Part shown: positions 26,636 to 35,360 of the stretch, piece after piece
Layout of the letters: each line of letters starts with the position of its first letter
How positions within the stretch are numbered: the stretch's first letter is position 1
From: JAWKXU01 sp964468045
GTDB lineage: Bacteria; Pseudomonadota; Alphaproteobacteria; Sphingomonadales; Sphingomonadaceae
Length of the DNA stretch: 64,000 nt
NCBI GenBank assembly: GCA_964468045.1
Contig: CAYXTO010000009.1
Coordinates: forward strand, 66,306 to 130,305
Reading direction: 5' to 3'
Notes under the pieces: generated by a model
Database searches by the model: none
What the model was told of the DNA's origin: nothing
Seen by the model: the letters and a program-made list of their open reading frames with translations, nothing else
Program-made: the position numbers and the translations under genes

Positions 26636-26670
26636 AGCCACTGCCGGTAGGACAAACATCGGCAGTGGCT
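26636..26670 (+). promoter_or_regulatory. perfect hairpin between dnaK and dnaJ
   Basis: AGCCACTGCCG (26636-26646) and CGGCAGTGGCT (26660-26670) form an 11-bp perfect stem with a 13-base loop. There is no U-tract, and dnaJ starts 18 bases later. It probably stabilises the dnaK mRNA end or partly terminates, giving more DnaK than DnaJ. Confidence 0.65.
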
Positions 26671-26687
26671 GAGTTGGGCGAGGGGCA

Positions 26688-27815
26688 ATGACAACTGGCG
26701 TCGATTACTACGAGCTGCTCGAGGTAGAGCGAACCGCGGACGACAAGTCGATCAAATCGGCTTATCGCCGGCTCGCCATGCGCTATCATCCGGACAAGAA
26801 TCCGGGCTGCGGAGAATCCGAGGCGAAATTTAAGGCCATCAGTGAGGCTTACGATTGCCTGAAAGACCCGCAGAAGCGCGCCGCTTACGACCGCTTCGGC
26901 CACGCCGCGTTCCAGCAGGGCATGGGCAATGGCGGCGGACGCGGTCCAGGGGCCGATTTCAGCGACATCGGGGATATATTCGAAACGATCTTCGGCAGCG
27001 CGTTCGGCGGCGGCCGCCAGCAGACCCGGCGCGGCGCGGATTTGCGCTATGACATGGAAATAGGCCTCGAGGAGGCTTTTCATGGCAAGGAAGCGAAGAT
27101 CGAAGTCGAGATCTCCGTGAGTTGCGAGCCATGCAATGGCACCGGCGCCGAACCGGGCACCGGCGCACGCGCCTGCGGCACTTGCCACGGGCACGGCAAG
27201 GTCCGCACCCAGCAAGGTTTCTTCGTGGTCGATCGCCCTTGCCCGCAATGCCATGGCCGGGGCGAGGTGATCGAGCGGCCCTGCCGCAATTGCGGAGGGG
27301 AAGGGCGGGTCGACAAGAGCCAGACCCTGGATATCTCGATTCCCCCCGGCGTCGATCACGGCACCCGCATCCGCCTGTCGGGCAAGGGTGAGGCCGGGCC
27401 GCGCGGTGCCCCGCCGGGCGACCTGTACATTTTCATGCATGTCCGGCCGCACAAGGTATTCCAGCGCGACGGAACCACTCTGGCGACGCGGGTTCCGATC
27501 AGCTTCACCACGGCCGCGCTCGGCGGACAGATAGAAATCCCCGGACTCGATGGAGAAGCCATCTCCATCGAAATCCCCGCAGGCATTCAGTCCGGGAAGC
27601 AACTTCGCAAGCGGGGCGCCGGGATGCCCGTGCTGCAATCGAGAGGGCGCGGCGATCTGGTGGTCGAGATCATGGTCGAGACACCGACCCGGCTCAGCCC
27701 GAGGCAGAAGGAACTGCTCCAGGAGTTCCAGGAAACCGAAACCGGGGAAGAATGCCCGGAATCGCGCGGTTTCTTCGATAAGCTGAAAGATGCCTGGAAC
27801 GACCTGACCGAATAG
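26688..27815 (+). CDS. dnaJ: chaperone protein DnaJ
   Basis: Type I Hsp40 of 375 residues. The J domain has the HPD tripeptide in MRYHPDKNPG. A glycine-rich region (GMGNGGGRGPGAD) follows. The cysteine-rich zinc domain has all four CxxCxGxG repeats (CEPCNGTG, CGTCHGHG, CPQCHGRG, CRNCGGEG). The C-terminal substrate domain includes GDLYIFMHVRPHKVFQRDG. An SD (GAGGGG) precedes the ATG. Second gene of the dnaK operon; it converges on the patatin-like gene. Confidence 0.98.
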   Translation: MTTGVDYYELLEVERTADDKSIKSAYRRLAMRYHPDKNPGCGESEAKFKAISEAYDCLKDPQKRAAYDRFGHAAFQQGMGNGGGRGPGADFSDIGDIFETIFGSAFGGGRQQTRRGADLRYDMEIGLEEAFHGKEAKIEVEISVSCEPCNGTGAEPGTGARACGTCHGHGKVRTQQGFFVVDRPCPQCHGRGEVIERPCRNCGGEGRVDKSQTLDISIPPGVDHGTRIRLSGKGEAGPRGAPPGDLYIFMHVRPHKVFQRDGTTLATRVPISFTTAALGGQIEIPGLDGEAISIEIPAGIQSGKQLRKRGAGMPVLQSRGRGDLVVEIMVETPTRLSPRQKELLQEFQETETGEECPESRGFFDKLKDAWNDLTE

Positions 27816-27831
27816 GGCCAGAGGATTGATA

Positions 27832-30150
27832 TCACTCCGGCAGCCGGGAACGCACTTCGTTCCGCAGACCCGGCACCAGGGCGGGATCGGCTCCGAGGCG
27901 GGATTCCTCTTCATCCAGGATGGCCAGGAAAAGCTCTCGCTTGAACCGCGCGATTTCGTCCTTGTCCATCGGGTCGGTTATGGTCGACACTACCAGGTCA
28001 ACCATTCTTTCCGCGCCATGCAGGCGTCCCCACAAATAATCGTTTTCGCGGTAGGCACGGCTGAAGAATGCGCCGAAATTATAGAACTCCGTGCCGCGCA
28101 GCGTGACCCGCGTGCCGCCGGGCCGGATCGACTTGGCATCATCGGGCGAGATCCGATCGACCTTGATCGGATTGAATTCCGTGAAGCCTTCGTTGTGCAG
28201 CAAGGGTAGCGTCGCGACATCGTAGAAGGGGAAGCCGAGATAGGCGAGCAGCATCCGCCGCCTCAGCAACGAGGGCATGGCGGCGAGCCCCTCGGCGAAA
28301 TGTGTTTCCACCTGCTCGTCCACGCCCGGCAGATCCCTGATCCGGGCCAGGGCATCCAGCGCACCGCCGGGATCTTCGAGCACGCGTTCGGCGATCGAAC
28401 CGAAATTTTCGCCCAGCCAATCCACCGATTCCCGCTCGAAGTAGAAGGACAGCGCGTCATAGACCAGCTTGCGGGCCGCTTCGCTGTCAGCCTCCGGAAT
28501 ATCCGGATCGAATTCCCAATCCCTGGCCAGACGCCGGGCGAGCAGCCGCAAGCGACGGATGCGGAATGCGATGTCATGGGCGCGGAAGAAGGCAATGGCG
28601 GCTTCGCTGGCTCCTCCCTTGGGCGAGGAAAGCCGCTCCAGGCCGCGCTTCGCGAGTTCCTGCCGCAGCCTTATGGCGATCGGCGCCGGATCGGGAAGCA
28701 GCAGGCCCGGCGCGGCATCGAATATGCTGCGGGCCAGATGGTCGATGATCCCGGTGAACTTTGCCTGGGCATATCCCTGAAAGGCAAAACCGGCCTGTTC
28801 CGCCGCGGTCTGCTGCGCCTTGGCCCGCCATGTCCGCAGGCGCTTCGGAGTCGGCTTGTCGAAGAACAGCGTCCGGCCGAAGAGCTGATCGACCGCCAGC
28901 TCGACCTCGGGCCGCAACGCGGCCAGGATATGCCGCAAACGCTCCGCTTCCCGGGACTGTTCTTCCAGCATCTCCAGATTGTCCCGGATCGGCTGCTCGC
29001 GCGGAATGGTGGAAAGCGAGCCGAAGATCGCGGAAAAGAAACCGACCGGGCGCGTCGGATCGCCGCTGACGCTGCCAACCCGGTCGGGGCGGGGGTCGAT
29101 ATAGACGAAGCGTCGGTCGACTTCGCGTTGGGCGGGGCGCTTGCCCAGCACGGCGGCGGCTTCCGCGAAGGGTGCGTTCACGAGAACCGAACCATCTATC
29201 AGCGAGACGGTTTCGAGATCGCCCTGGCGGACATGGGCCGGCATCACTCGCTTGAGGAAGTCGCCGCGATTGGTCCATTCCCGCTTTCCTTCCCGCGCAA
29301 GCTGGTCGATCTCCGAAAGCTGGAGCGGCGGGAACGCGCCCGGAAAACTCGCGGTCGAGCGCGCGGCGAAAACGAGCTCCAGCGGATCGGCAAGCTCCGT
29401 CCCTCCTTCCAGCGGAGTACGGGAATGAAAGCCCAGGGTAAGCCGGTGTTCGCTTTCCTCCACCACCGGTGGGCTGTTGAGCCGGAGCAATTCGCGATAA
29501 CCCCGGAAATCGGTCGCGGTGACGAACAGGTCGACCGGATGCCCGGCGGGCAGGAGCGGCTCTTCAGGCGGCACGCCGGCCATCGCGGCGAGCGCTTCGG
29601 ACAGCAGGCGGGAAAAGCCGATTCCGGAAAAGGGCGGAGCGAACCAGCGGCTGCGGATGAAGCGCGACAGCTTGGTGCGCACCTCATGGCGGGTCTCGGG
29701 CGCGACGCTTTCGGTCACCGCGTTGCCGGGCCTCGTCAGCATGAACTGGACCAGCGGCCAGGCCCATTGCTTGGCGGCGCGCGACCAGGGCCTGGCTTCC
29801 GGATCCAGCAGCCGGTCGACATCGGCGGTCGAAAGCCAGAGCTCGGTCAACGGTTCCAGCGAGCGCCCGGAATGGATCGCCTCGGCCAGGAAAACCGCAT
29901 TGATCCCGCCAGCGCTCGCTCCGCTCAATATGTCCGGCAGCACCCTCAGGCGCACTTCATGCTTGCGCGAGATAGTCTCCAGCAGCCGGCAATAAACTTC
30001 CTCGCTGCCGCCGGCGCAACTGCGCGCGGAATGGAATTCCCGGCTCGCACGCGCGAGCTTCCAGATCTCCTTGGTGACGCCATGCATATAGACGGCAAGG
30101 CTGACACCCCCATAACAGACAAGCGCTATCCTGAGTTCCTTCTGGCGCAT
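27832..30150 (-). CDS. patatin-like protein with DUF3376-type extension
   Basis: A 772-residue protein with an N-terminal patatin phospholipase domain and a long C-terminal region like DUF3376. The nucleophile serine lies in SGASAGGINAVFL (GxSxG). The catalytic Asp appears in the DGS motif LIDGSVLVNAPFAEA. An oxyanion-type glycine-rich loop is present near the start (LVCYGGVSLAVYMHG). The C-terminal two thirds are helical and charged, with ATP/GTP motifs absent. Relatives occur in actinobacteria and sphingomonads; their lipid substrate is unknown. The ATG at 30150 is preferred over one seven codons upstream because MRQKELRIAL begins the homology. Confidence 0.85.
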   Translation of the reverse strand: MRQKELRIALVCYGGVSLAVYMHGVTKEIWKLARASREFHSARSCAGGSEEVYCRLLETISRKHEVRLRVLPDILSGASAGGINAVFLAEAIHSGRSLEPLTELWLSTADVDRLLDPEARPWSRAAKQWAWPLVQFMLTRPGNAVTESVAPETRHEVRTKLSRFIRSRWFAPPFSGIGFSRLLSEALAAMAGVPPEEPLLPAGHPVDLFVTATDFRGYRELLRLNSPPVVEESEHRLTLGFHSRTPLEGGTELADPLELVFAARSTASFPGAFPPLQLSEIDQLAREGKREWTNRGDFLKRVMPAHVRQGDLETVSLIDGSVLVNAPFAEAAAVLGKRPAQREVDRRFVYIDPRPDRVGSVSGDPTRPVGFFSAIFGSLSTIPREQPIRDNLEMLEEQSREAERLRHILAALRPEVELAVDQLFGRTLFFDKPTPKRLRTWRAKAQQTAAEQAGFAFQGYAQAKFTGIIDHLARSIFDAAPGLLLPDPAPIAIRLRQELAKRGLERLSSPKGGASEAAIAFFRAHDIAFRIRRLRLLARRLARDWEFDPDIPEADSEAARKLVYDALSFYFERESVDWLGENFGSIAERVLEDPGGALDALARIRDLPGVDEQVETHFAEGLAAMPSLLRRRMLLAYLGFPFYDVATLPLLHNEGFTEFNPIKVDRISPDDAKSIRPGGTRVTLRGTEFYNFGAFFSRAYRENDYLWGRLHGAERMVDLVVSTITDPMDKDEIARFKRELFLAILDEEESRLGADPALVPGLRNEVRSRLPE

Positions 30151-30218
30151 TGCGTCCTGATGGCAGCACACTGCGCCAATCTCAAGAAATGGCTGTGGAT
30201 GAGTTGAACCGCGCTTGT

Positions 30219-30233
30219 GTTCCTCTTGTGTTC
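30219..30233 (+). promoter_or_regulatory. LexA (SOS) box upstream of radA
   Basis: GTTC-CTCTTGT-GTTC matches the alphaproteobacterial LexA consensus GTTC-N7-GTTC exactly. It lies 15 bp before the radA start codon, in the divergent region shared with the patatin-like gene. Confidence 0.65.
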
Positions 30234-30248
30234 CACCTAGATAACCGT

Positions 30249-31616
30249 ATGGCCAAAACCAAACGCCGTTACATCTGCCAGGCCTGTGGCAGCGTGTCCC
30301 ACCGCTGGCAGGGGCAATGCCCCGATTGCGCGGAATGGAACACTCTTGCCGAGGATGCGCCAGCCACTGTGTTCTCCCAGAAGCATGACCTTTCCGGCGG
30401 TGGCCGAATGGTCGAATTCGTCTCGCTCGATGCGCCGGGCGAATTGCCCGTCCGGCGGGCCACGGGCATTGCGGAGCTGGATCGCGCGCTGGGCGGAGGT
30501 CTGGTGCCGGGCTCGGCGATCCTGATGGGTGGCGATCCGGGGATCGGCAAGTCCACCTTGCTATTGCAGGCGGCCGCCAAAGTCGCGCAGGATGGCGCGC
30601 GCGTGGTCTATATCAGCGGAGAGGAGGCAACCGGGCAGGTCCGCCTCAGGGCGATGCGGCTCGGCCTCGGCGATGCACCGATCCGCCTTGCCGCCGCCAC
30701 GTCCGTCCGGGACATCCTGACGACCCTGGGCGGCATGGAACCGCCCGCCCTGCTGGTGATCGATTCGATACAGACCATGCATTCCGACATGATCGAAGGA
30801 GCGCCGGGGACGGTGAGCCAGGTGCGCGGCTGCGCCTTCGAGCTGATCCGCTATGCCAAGGAGAACGGCGTCGCGCTGGTGATGGTTGGCCATGTGACCA
30901 AGGACGGCACGATCGCCGGCCCGCGGGTGCTGGAACATATGGTCGATGTGGTGATGAGCTTCGAAGGGGAGCGCAGCCACCAGTATCGCATTCTCCGCGC
31001 GCTCAAGAACCGGTTCGGCGCCGTGGACGAGATCGGTGTCTTCGCCATGGCCGGACAAGGCCTCGAAGAAGTGTCCAACCCCTCCATGCTGTTCCTTTCG
31101 GGCCGGGACGATCCGATCGCGGGAAGCGCGGTATTCCCGGCACTGGAAGGAACCCGTCCGGTGCTGGTGGAAGTGCAGGCATTGATCGTGCGCCTGCAAA
31201 GCGGCGCGACTCCGCGCCGTGCGGTGGTGGGATGGGATTCGGGCCGGCTCGCCATGCTGCTTGCCGTGCTGGAGGCGCGCTGCGGGCTGAATTTCTCCTC
31301 CGCCGAAGTCTACCTCAATGTTGCCGGCGGATACCGCCTGTCAGACCCTGCGGCCGATCTCGCCATCGCCGCGGCACTGGTTTCCGCGCTGGCGGATCGC
31401 CCCTTAGCCATACGATCGGTGTGGTTCGGCGAAGTGTCCCTTGCCGGCGAAATCCGTCCGGTCGCCCATGCCGGCTTGAGGATGCGCGAAGCGGTCAAGC
31501 TCGGCTTCGATCAGGGCTATGGCCCTGCCGAGATTTCCCCGCCCCTGGAAAGCCGGAAGTTCACAGGCCTGAAGATGCTGCCGAACCTCGTTGACCGGAT
31601 AATGGGGAGCGCATAA
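30249..31616 (+). CDS. radA: DNA repair protein RadA
   Basis: RecA-like branch-migration helicase of 455 residues. It starts with the zinc finger CQACGSVSHRWQGQCPDC. The ATPase has Walker A GGDPGIGKST and the RadA-specific KNRFG motif (ALKNRFGAVDEIGVFAM). The C-terminal Lon-like domain is present (GGYRLSDPAADLAIAAAL). The ATG at 30249 is chosen because it opens MAKTKRRYICQACG; the upstream extension has no homology. A LexA-type box just before it suggests SOS control. cvpA follows 11 bp downstream. Confidence 0.96.
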   Translation: MAKTKRRYICQACGSVSHRWQGQCPDCAEWNTLAEDAPATVFSQKHDLSGGGRMVEFVSLDAPGELPVRRATGIAELDRALGGGLVPGSAILMGGDPGIGKSTLLLQAAAKVAQDGARVVYISGEEATGQVRLRAMRLGLGDAPIRLAAATSVRDILTTLGGMEPPALLVIDSIQTMHSDMIEGAPGTVSQVRGCAFELIRYAKENGVALVMVGHVTKDGTIAGPRVLEHMVDVVMSFEGERSHQYRILRALKNRFGAVDEIGVFAMAGQGLEEVSNPSMLFLSGRDDPIAGSAVFPALEGTRPVLVEVQALIVRLQSGATPRRAVVGWDSGRLAMLLAVLEARCGLNFSSAEVYLNVAGGYRLSDPAADLAIAAALVSALADRPLAIRSVWFGEVSLAGEIRPVAHAGLRMREAVKLGFDQGYGPAEISPPLESRKFTGLKMLPNLVDRIMGSA

Positions 31617-31627
31617 TCCTCCGCGCG

Positions 31628-32161
31628 ATGACCGGTTTCGATATTATCGTCCTGATCCTGGTGGCGGTTGCGGCCATTGGCGGTTTCATGCGCGGCTTCG
31701 TTCAGGAAGTCCTTTCGCTTTTGGCCTGGATACTCGCGCTGTTCGCGATCCGGTCGATGCATACGCCGCTTACCAACTGGTTCATCCCGAAGCTCGATTC
31801 CGCCAGCGGTGCGGCGATTCTGTCCTTCGCCCTGCTTCTTCTGATTCCCTATGCGGGGATGAAGCTGATCGCCTCCCATGCGGGGCGGACGACCCGCGCA
31901 TCCTTGCTTGGCCCGCTGGATCGCATCCTCGGCCTGGGGTTCGGCACCCTCAAAGGCCTGATCATCGCGGTGCTGGCCTTCTCGGTGCTCGCGCTCGGTT
32001 ATGACACGGTGTGGGGCGTGGCGGGGCGGCCCGCCTGGATTACGACATCGCGGTCCTACCCCTTCGTCAATGCAGCGGCAGACGAGCTGGTCGAGATGAT
32101 CGCCGAACATCGCCGCAGCGTGGAGGCACAGGCCCAATCCGATCGTAAAGCGGCACTATGA
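31628..32161 (+). CDS. CvpA family membrane protein
   Basis: A 177-residue inner-membrane protein of the CvpA family (colicin V production / envelope-stress related). Four hydrophobic helices are visible, beginning FDIIVLILVAVAAIGGFMRGFVQEVLSLLAWILALFAI. The conserved GF-RGF-E pattern of the family is clear, and GPLDRILGLGFGTLKGLIIA is also typical. The C-terminal tail is charged and cytoplasmic. It overlaps the NifU-like gene by four bases (ATGA), forming a radA-cvpA-NifU-like unit. Confidence 0.9.
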   Translation: MTGFDIIVLILVAVAAIGGFMRGFVQEVLSLLAWILALFAIRSMHTPLTNWFIPKLDSASGAAILSFALLLLIPYAGMKLIASHAGRTTRASLLGPLDRILGLGFGTLKGLIIAVLAFSVLALGYDTVWGVAGRPAWITTSRSYPFVNAAADELVEMIAEHRRSVEAQAQSDRKAAL

Positions 32162-32595
32162 ACGATCCGGCGTCCCGGCTTTATACGCCGGAAATGCTCG
32201 CGCTTGCCTTGCGTCTAGCCGAATACCCGCTCGATCCGGATTGGCCGCTGACAGGCTTCGCGCGGTCCCCGACCTGCGGCAGCCAAGTTGAGATGGGACT
32301 GTCTCTGGGACAAGATGGAACGATAGAAAGCCGGGGCCTGCGCGTTCAGGCCTGCGCGGTGGGCCAGGCCGCCTGCACCATATTTGCCGATGCCGCGCAC
32401 GGCCGGGGCATCGGCGACTTGCTGGGCACACTGTCCGATCTGGAAAGATGGCTCGCCGGAGATGCTTCGCTGCCAGGCTGGCCGGGCCTCGCGGCGATAG
32501 AGTGCGCGCGGACATTTCCGGGCCGGCATGGAGCCATCCTGCTACCGTGGAAGGCCGCCATTCATGCGCTTTCCAAGCAGGATGACAACGGCTAG
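32158..32595 (+). CDS. NifU/IscU-like iron-sulfur scaffold domain protein
   Basis: A 145-residue protein of the NifU N-terminal/IscU-like fold. The three expected cysteines are present: SPTCGSQVE near residue 40, QACAVGQAAC near 64, and ECARTFPGRHGAILLPW near 114. The last segment is characteristic of the alphaproteobacterial variant annotated as iron-sulfur cluster assembly scaffold. It probably holds or passes a 2Fe-2S cluster. Overlaps cvpA (ATGA) and precedes the transporter by 33 bp. Confidence 0.8.
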   Translation: MNDPASRLYTPEMLALALRLAEYPLDPDWPLTGFARSPTCGSQVEMGLSLGQDGTIESRGLRVQACAVGQAACTIFADAAHGRGIGDLLGTLSDLERWLAGDASLPGWPGLAAIECARTFPGRHGAILLPWKAAIHALSKQDDNG

Positions 32596-32628
32596 AGCGT
32601 TGCCCGAAGCGGGAGGGAAGGCATCCAG

Positions 32629-34236
32629 ATGGGGACAGTATCGGCAAGCGTGGAAGGCGAACCAAACCGGCGGGAAATCCGCATGGTCGTCACGGCATCG
32701 TCCGCAGGTACGGTCTTCGAATGGTATGATTTCTTCATTTATGCAACCCTGACGACAAGCGGGATCATCGGCAGCACATTCTTCCCTTCGGGCAACCCCG
32801 CATTGCAGACCTTGCTCGCCTGGGCCGGGTTCGCGGTGGGTTTCGGCTTCCGGCCGTTGGGCGCCATCCTGTTCGGCTATCTCGGTGACAGGCTGGGGCG
32901 CAAATATACCTTCCTCGTCACCATCACGCTGATGGGCGTGGCCACGGCCGGGATCGGCCTGATCCCCTCCACCGCCGCGATCGGTGCCGCAGCGCCACTG
33001 CTGCTGATCCTGTGCCGGATAGGGCAGGGGCTCGCGCTGGGCGGCGAATATGGCGGGGCGGCAATCTATGTTTCCGAACATTCGCCCCCCGGCAAGCGCG
33101 GCTTCTACACCAGCTTCATCCAGGCCAGCGTGATCGGCGGCTTCGTATTGAGCCTGGCGATCGTGCTGCTGACAAAGGCGATGATGAGTGAGGACGTGTT
33201 CATCGACTGGGGCTGGCGTCTGCCATTCCTTTTCTCGCTGCTGCTGCTGGCGGCATCGCTGTGGATGCGGCTGATGCTGTCGGAAAGTCCGGTATTCCGC
33301 GCGATGCAGGCAGAAGGCGAGATCAGCCACAATCCCTTTGTCGAGAGCTTCACCTATCCGGGCAATGCCAAGCGGATCTTCGTTGCGCTCTTCGGTGTCG
33401 CCGCCGGGCTGACGACAATATGGTACACCGCGATGGTCTACAGCCTGGAGTTCCTCAAGGGACCGGCGAATGTGCAGGATACGGCCGCGGAACTGATCGT
33501 GTGCGGTGGAGCGCTGCTGGGCAGCATAATGTTCGTGGTGTTCGGCAAATGGTCCGACAAGGTGGGTCGAAAGAAGCCGATCATCATCGGCTACATTCTG
33601 ACGCTGCTTGCCCTGTTTCCCCTGTTCTGGGCCATGGGCAACGCCGCCAACCCCTCGCTCGAGCAAGCGGCGAAAAGCGCGCCGGTGGTGGTTTCCGGCG
33701 CAGATTGCCATTTCGATCCCTTCGCCAAGGAACAGGCAAGCGATTGCGGCAAGGTGCTGGCGCTGCTGACGGCGAAGGGCGTTCCCTACGCGCTCAAACC
33801 TGGAAACGGTGTCTCGGTCGCCGTCGGGGACACCATTGTCGAGCAGATGGACCCCGCCGCTGTCGAATCCGCCCTGATGCAGGCAGGCTACGACTTCAAT
33901 CCGGTGACCCCTTCGACCCGCGACATTGCCATCATCATCCTTTGCCTCTTGGCGCTGAGCGTGCTGTCCGGCATGACCTACGGCCCGGTCGCCGCCTTGC
34001 TGTCGGAGATGTTTCCACCGAAGATCCGGTACAGCTCCATGTCGATTCCCTACCATTTCGGCACGGGCTATTTCGGCGGGTTCCTGCCGTTCATCGCCAG
34101 CTATATCGCGGCCAGCACGGGCGATCCCTATTCTGGCCTATGGTACACCTGGGGGGTGGTGCTGATGGCGCTGGTGGTCGGCCTGTGGGGCATTCCTTCC
34201 GGGCCACCGCGGGATTTTGCCGAAGATAATGCCTGA
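32629..34236 (+). CDS. MHS-type MFS transporter with periplasmic insertion
   Basis: A 535-residue symporter of the metabolite:H+ symporter family (ProP/KgtP-like). The signature TVFEWYDFFIYA opens helix 1, and motif A appears as GYLGDRLGRKYTFL. GLALGGEYGGAAIYVSEH is the family helix 4 motif. Between about residues 340 and 430 there is an extra hydrophilic segment of roughly 90 residues with two cysteines (GADCHFDPF and ASDCGKV), probably a small disulfide-bonded periplasmic domain between late helices. Substrate unknown; osmolyte or dicarboxylate are common in the family. The last codons overlap the alr start. Confidence 0.87.
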   Translation: MGTVSASVEGEPNRREIRMVVTASSAGTVFEWYDFFIYATLTTSGIIGSTFFPSGNPALQTLLAWAGFAVGFGFRPLGAILFGYLGDRLGRKYTFLVTITLMGVATAGIGLIPSTAAIGAAAPLLLILCRIGQGLALGGEYGGAAIYVSEHSPPGKRGFYTSFIQASVIGGFVLSLAIVLLTKAMMSEDVFIDWGWRLPFLFSLLLLAASLWMRLMLSESPVFRAMQAEGEISHNPFVESFTYPGNAKRIFVALFGVAAGLTTIWYTAMVYSLEFLKGPANVQDTAAELIVCGGALLGSIMFVVFGKWSDKVGRKKPIIIGYILTLLALFPLFWAMGNAANPSLEQAAKSAPVVVSGADCHFDPFAKEQASDCGKVLALLTAKGVPYALKPGNGVSVAVGDTIVEQMDPAAVESALMQAGYDFNPVTPSTRDIAIIILCLLALSVLSGMTYGPVAALLSEMFPPKIRYSSMSIPYHFGTGYFGGFLPFIASYIAASTGDPYSGLWYTWGVVLMALVVGLWGIPSGPPRDFAEDNA

Positions 34237-35281
34237 TCACCCTGTTCCGCCTCCTCCTACATTACGCCTGAAGCTGGACCACGATGCGCTTGCCAGGAAC
34301 TGGCGGGCGCTGGATCGGCTGTCCGGCGGCGCGCGTGCGGGAGCCGCGGTCAAGGCCGATGCCTATGGCCTCGGCGTCGCAAAGGCCGTGCCCCTTTTGC
34401 GTGATGCCGGGGCGCGGGATTTCTTCGTCGCACACTGGAGCGAAGTCCCCGAGGTCATCGAGCACATTCCGGCCAGCCAGCTCTCCGTGCTGCATGGACC
34501 GGTGCACACAGACGATTGCACCTATGCTCGCGCGCTCGGTGTGCGGCCAGTCATCAACAGCCTGTTCCAGGCGCGGCTGTGGCTGGACAGCGGAGGAGGA
34601 CCTTGCGACCTCATGGTCGATACCGGGATCAACCGGCTCGGCTTGCCACTTGCTTCCCTGTCCGATCCATTGATCGCCCGGCTTGACATTGACGTCCTCA
34701 TGTCTCATCTCGCCTCGGCGGATGAAGACGTGGCGCAGAATGCGGAGCAACTTCGCCGCTTCGGCGAAGCGTGCCGGGCGATACCAGCCCGCCGCCGCAG
34801 CCTTGCCAACAGCGCGGGAATTACCCTGGGCAAGGATTATGCGTTCGAGCTCACTAGGCCCGGGCTTTCGCTCTATGGCGGCATTCCCCGCAACGAGCTC
34901 CTTGCCGAGATCGGCCAGGTGGCAAGGCTGGAGGCAGCGATCATCCAGCGGCGCGACCTGTCGGCCGGCGATAGCGTCGGTTACAACGCCACTTTCACCG
35001 CCACCCGCACCATGCGAGCAGGCGTCGTTTCCCTGGGATATGCCGACGGCTTCCTGCGGTGCTGGTCGGAAAAGGGTTTGCTGCGCAGCAATGGAAGGGA
35101 ACTGCCTCTGCTCGGACGGGTCTCGATGGACATGGTGGTCGTGGACCTGACCGAAGCACCCGATCTGGCGGAAGGGGATTGGCTGGAAGTTCCGTATCAC
35201 CTGCCGGATGCGGCAGCCGTCTCCGGTTTGTCGCAGTACGAGTTGCTCACTATCCTGGGGCGGAGATTCAGGCGCGGGTAA
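34229..35281 (+). CDS. alr: alanine racemase
   Basis: PLP-dependent interconversion of L- and D-alanine for peptidoglycan. The 350 residues show the PLP lysine in AAVKADAYGLG near residue 38 and the second catalytic tyrosine in VGYNATF near residue 250. MVDTGINRLG, SLYGGIP and LGRVSMDMVVVDLT are family motifs. The ATG at 34229 overlaps the transporter's end by eight bases, which suggests coupled translation. Confidence 0.94.
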   Translation: MPDHPVPPPPTLRLKLDHDALARNWRALDRLSGGARAGAAVKADAYGLGVAKAVPLLRDAGARDFFVAHWSEVPEVIEHIPASQLSVLHGPVHTDDCTYARALGVRPVINSLFQARLWLDSGGGPCDLMVDTGINRLGLPLASLSDPLIARLDIDVLMSHLASADEDVAQNAEQLRRFGEACRAIPARRRSLANSAGITLGKDYAFELTRPGLSLYGGIPRNELLAEIGQVARLEAAIIQRRDLSAGDSVGYNATFTATRTMRAGVVSLGYADGFLRCWSEKGLLRSNGRELPLLGRVSMDMVVVDLTEAPDLAEGDWLEVPYHLPDAAAVSGLSQYELLTILGRRFRRG

Positions 35282-35299
35282 TCGTTAACGGCAAATTTA

Positions 35300-35332
35300 T
35301 TGCACTGCACATAATGCACGTGCTAAATGCAA
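35300..35332. promoter_or_regulatory. TGC-rich candidate PhaR operator
   Basis: Repeated TGCA and TGC elements lie in the 79-bp gap before phaR, including TTGCACTGCA at the left and ATGCAAC at the right. PhaR of Paracoccus binds TGC-rich DNA and represses its own gene, so self-regulation is plausible. No direct evidence. Confidence 0.25.
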
Positions 35333-35360
35333 CAAGTGGGGCAGCAAGAGGAGTCCGGCG

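Noticed and set aside
25034..26659. 541-codon open frame antisense to dnaK
   Set aside because: It mirrors the codon pattern of dnaK, a clear conserved gene; its product is His/Gly-rich with no family.
35285..35300. CtrA-like TTAA-N7-TTTA before phaR
   Set aside because: One half-site is mismatched and there is no supporting context; chance match is likely.
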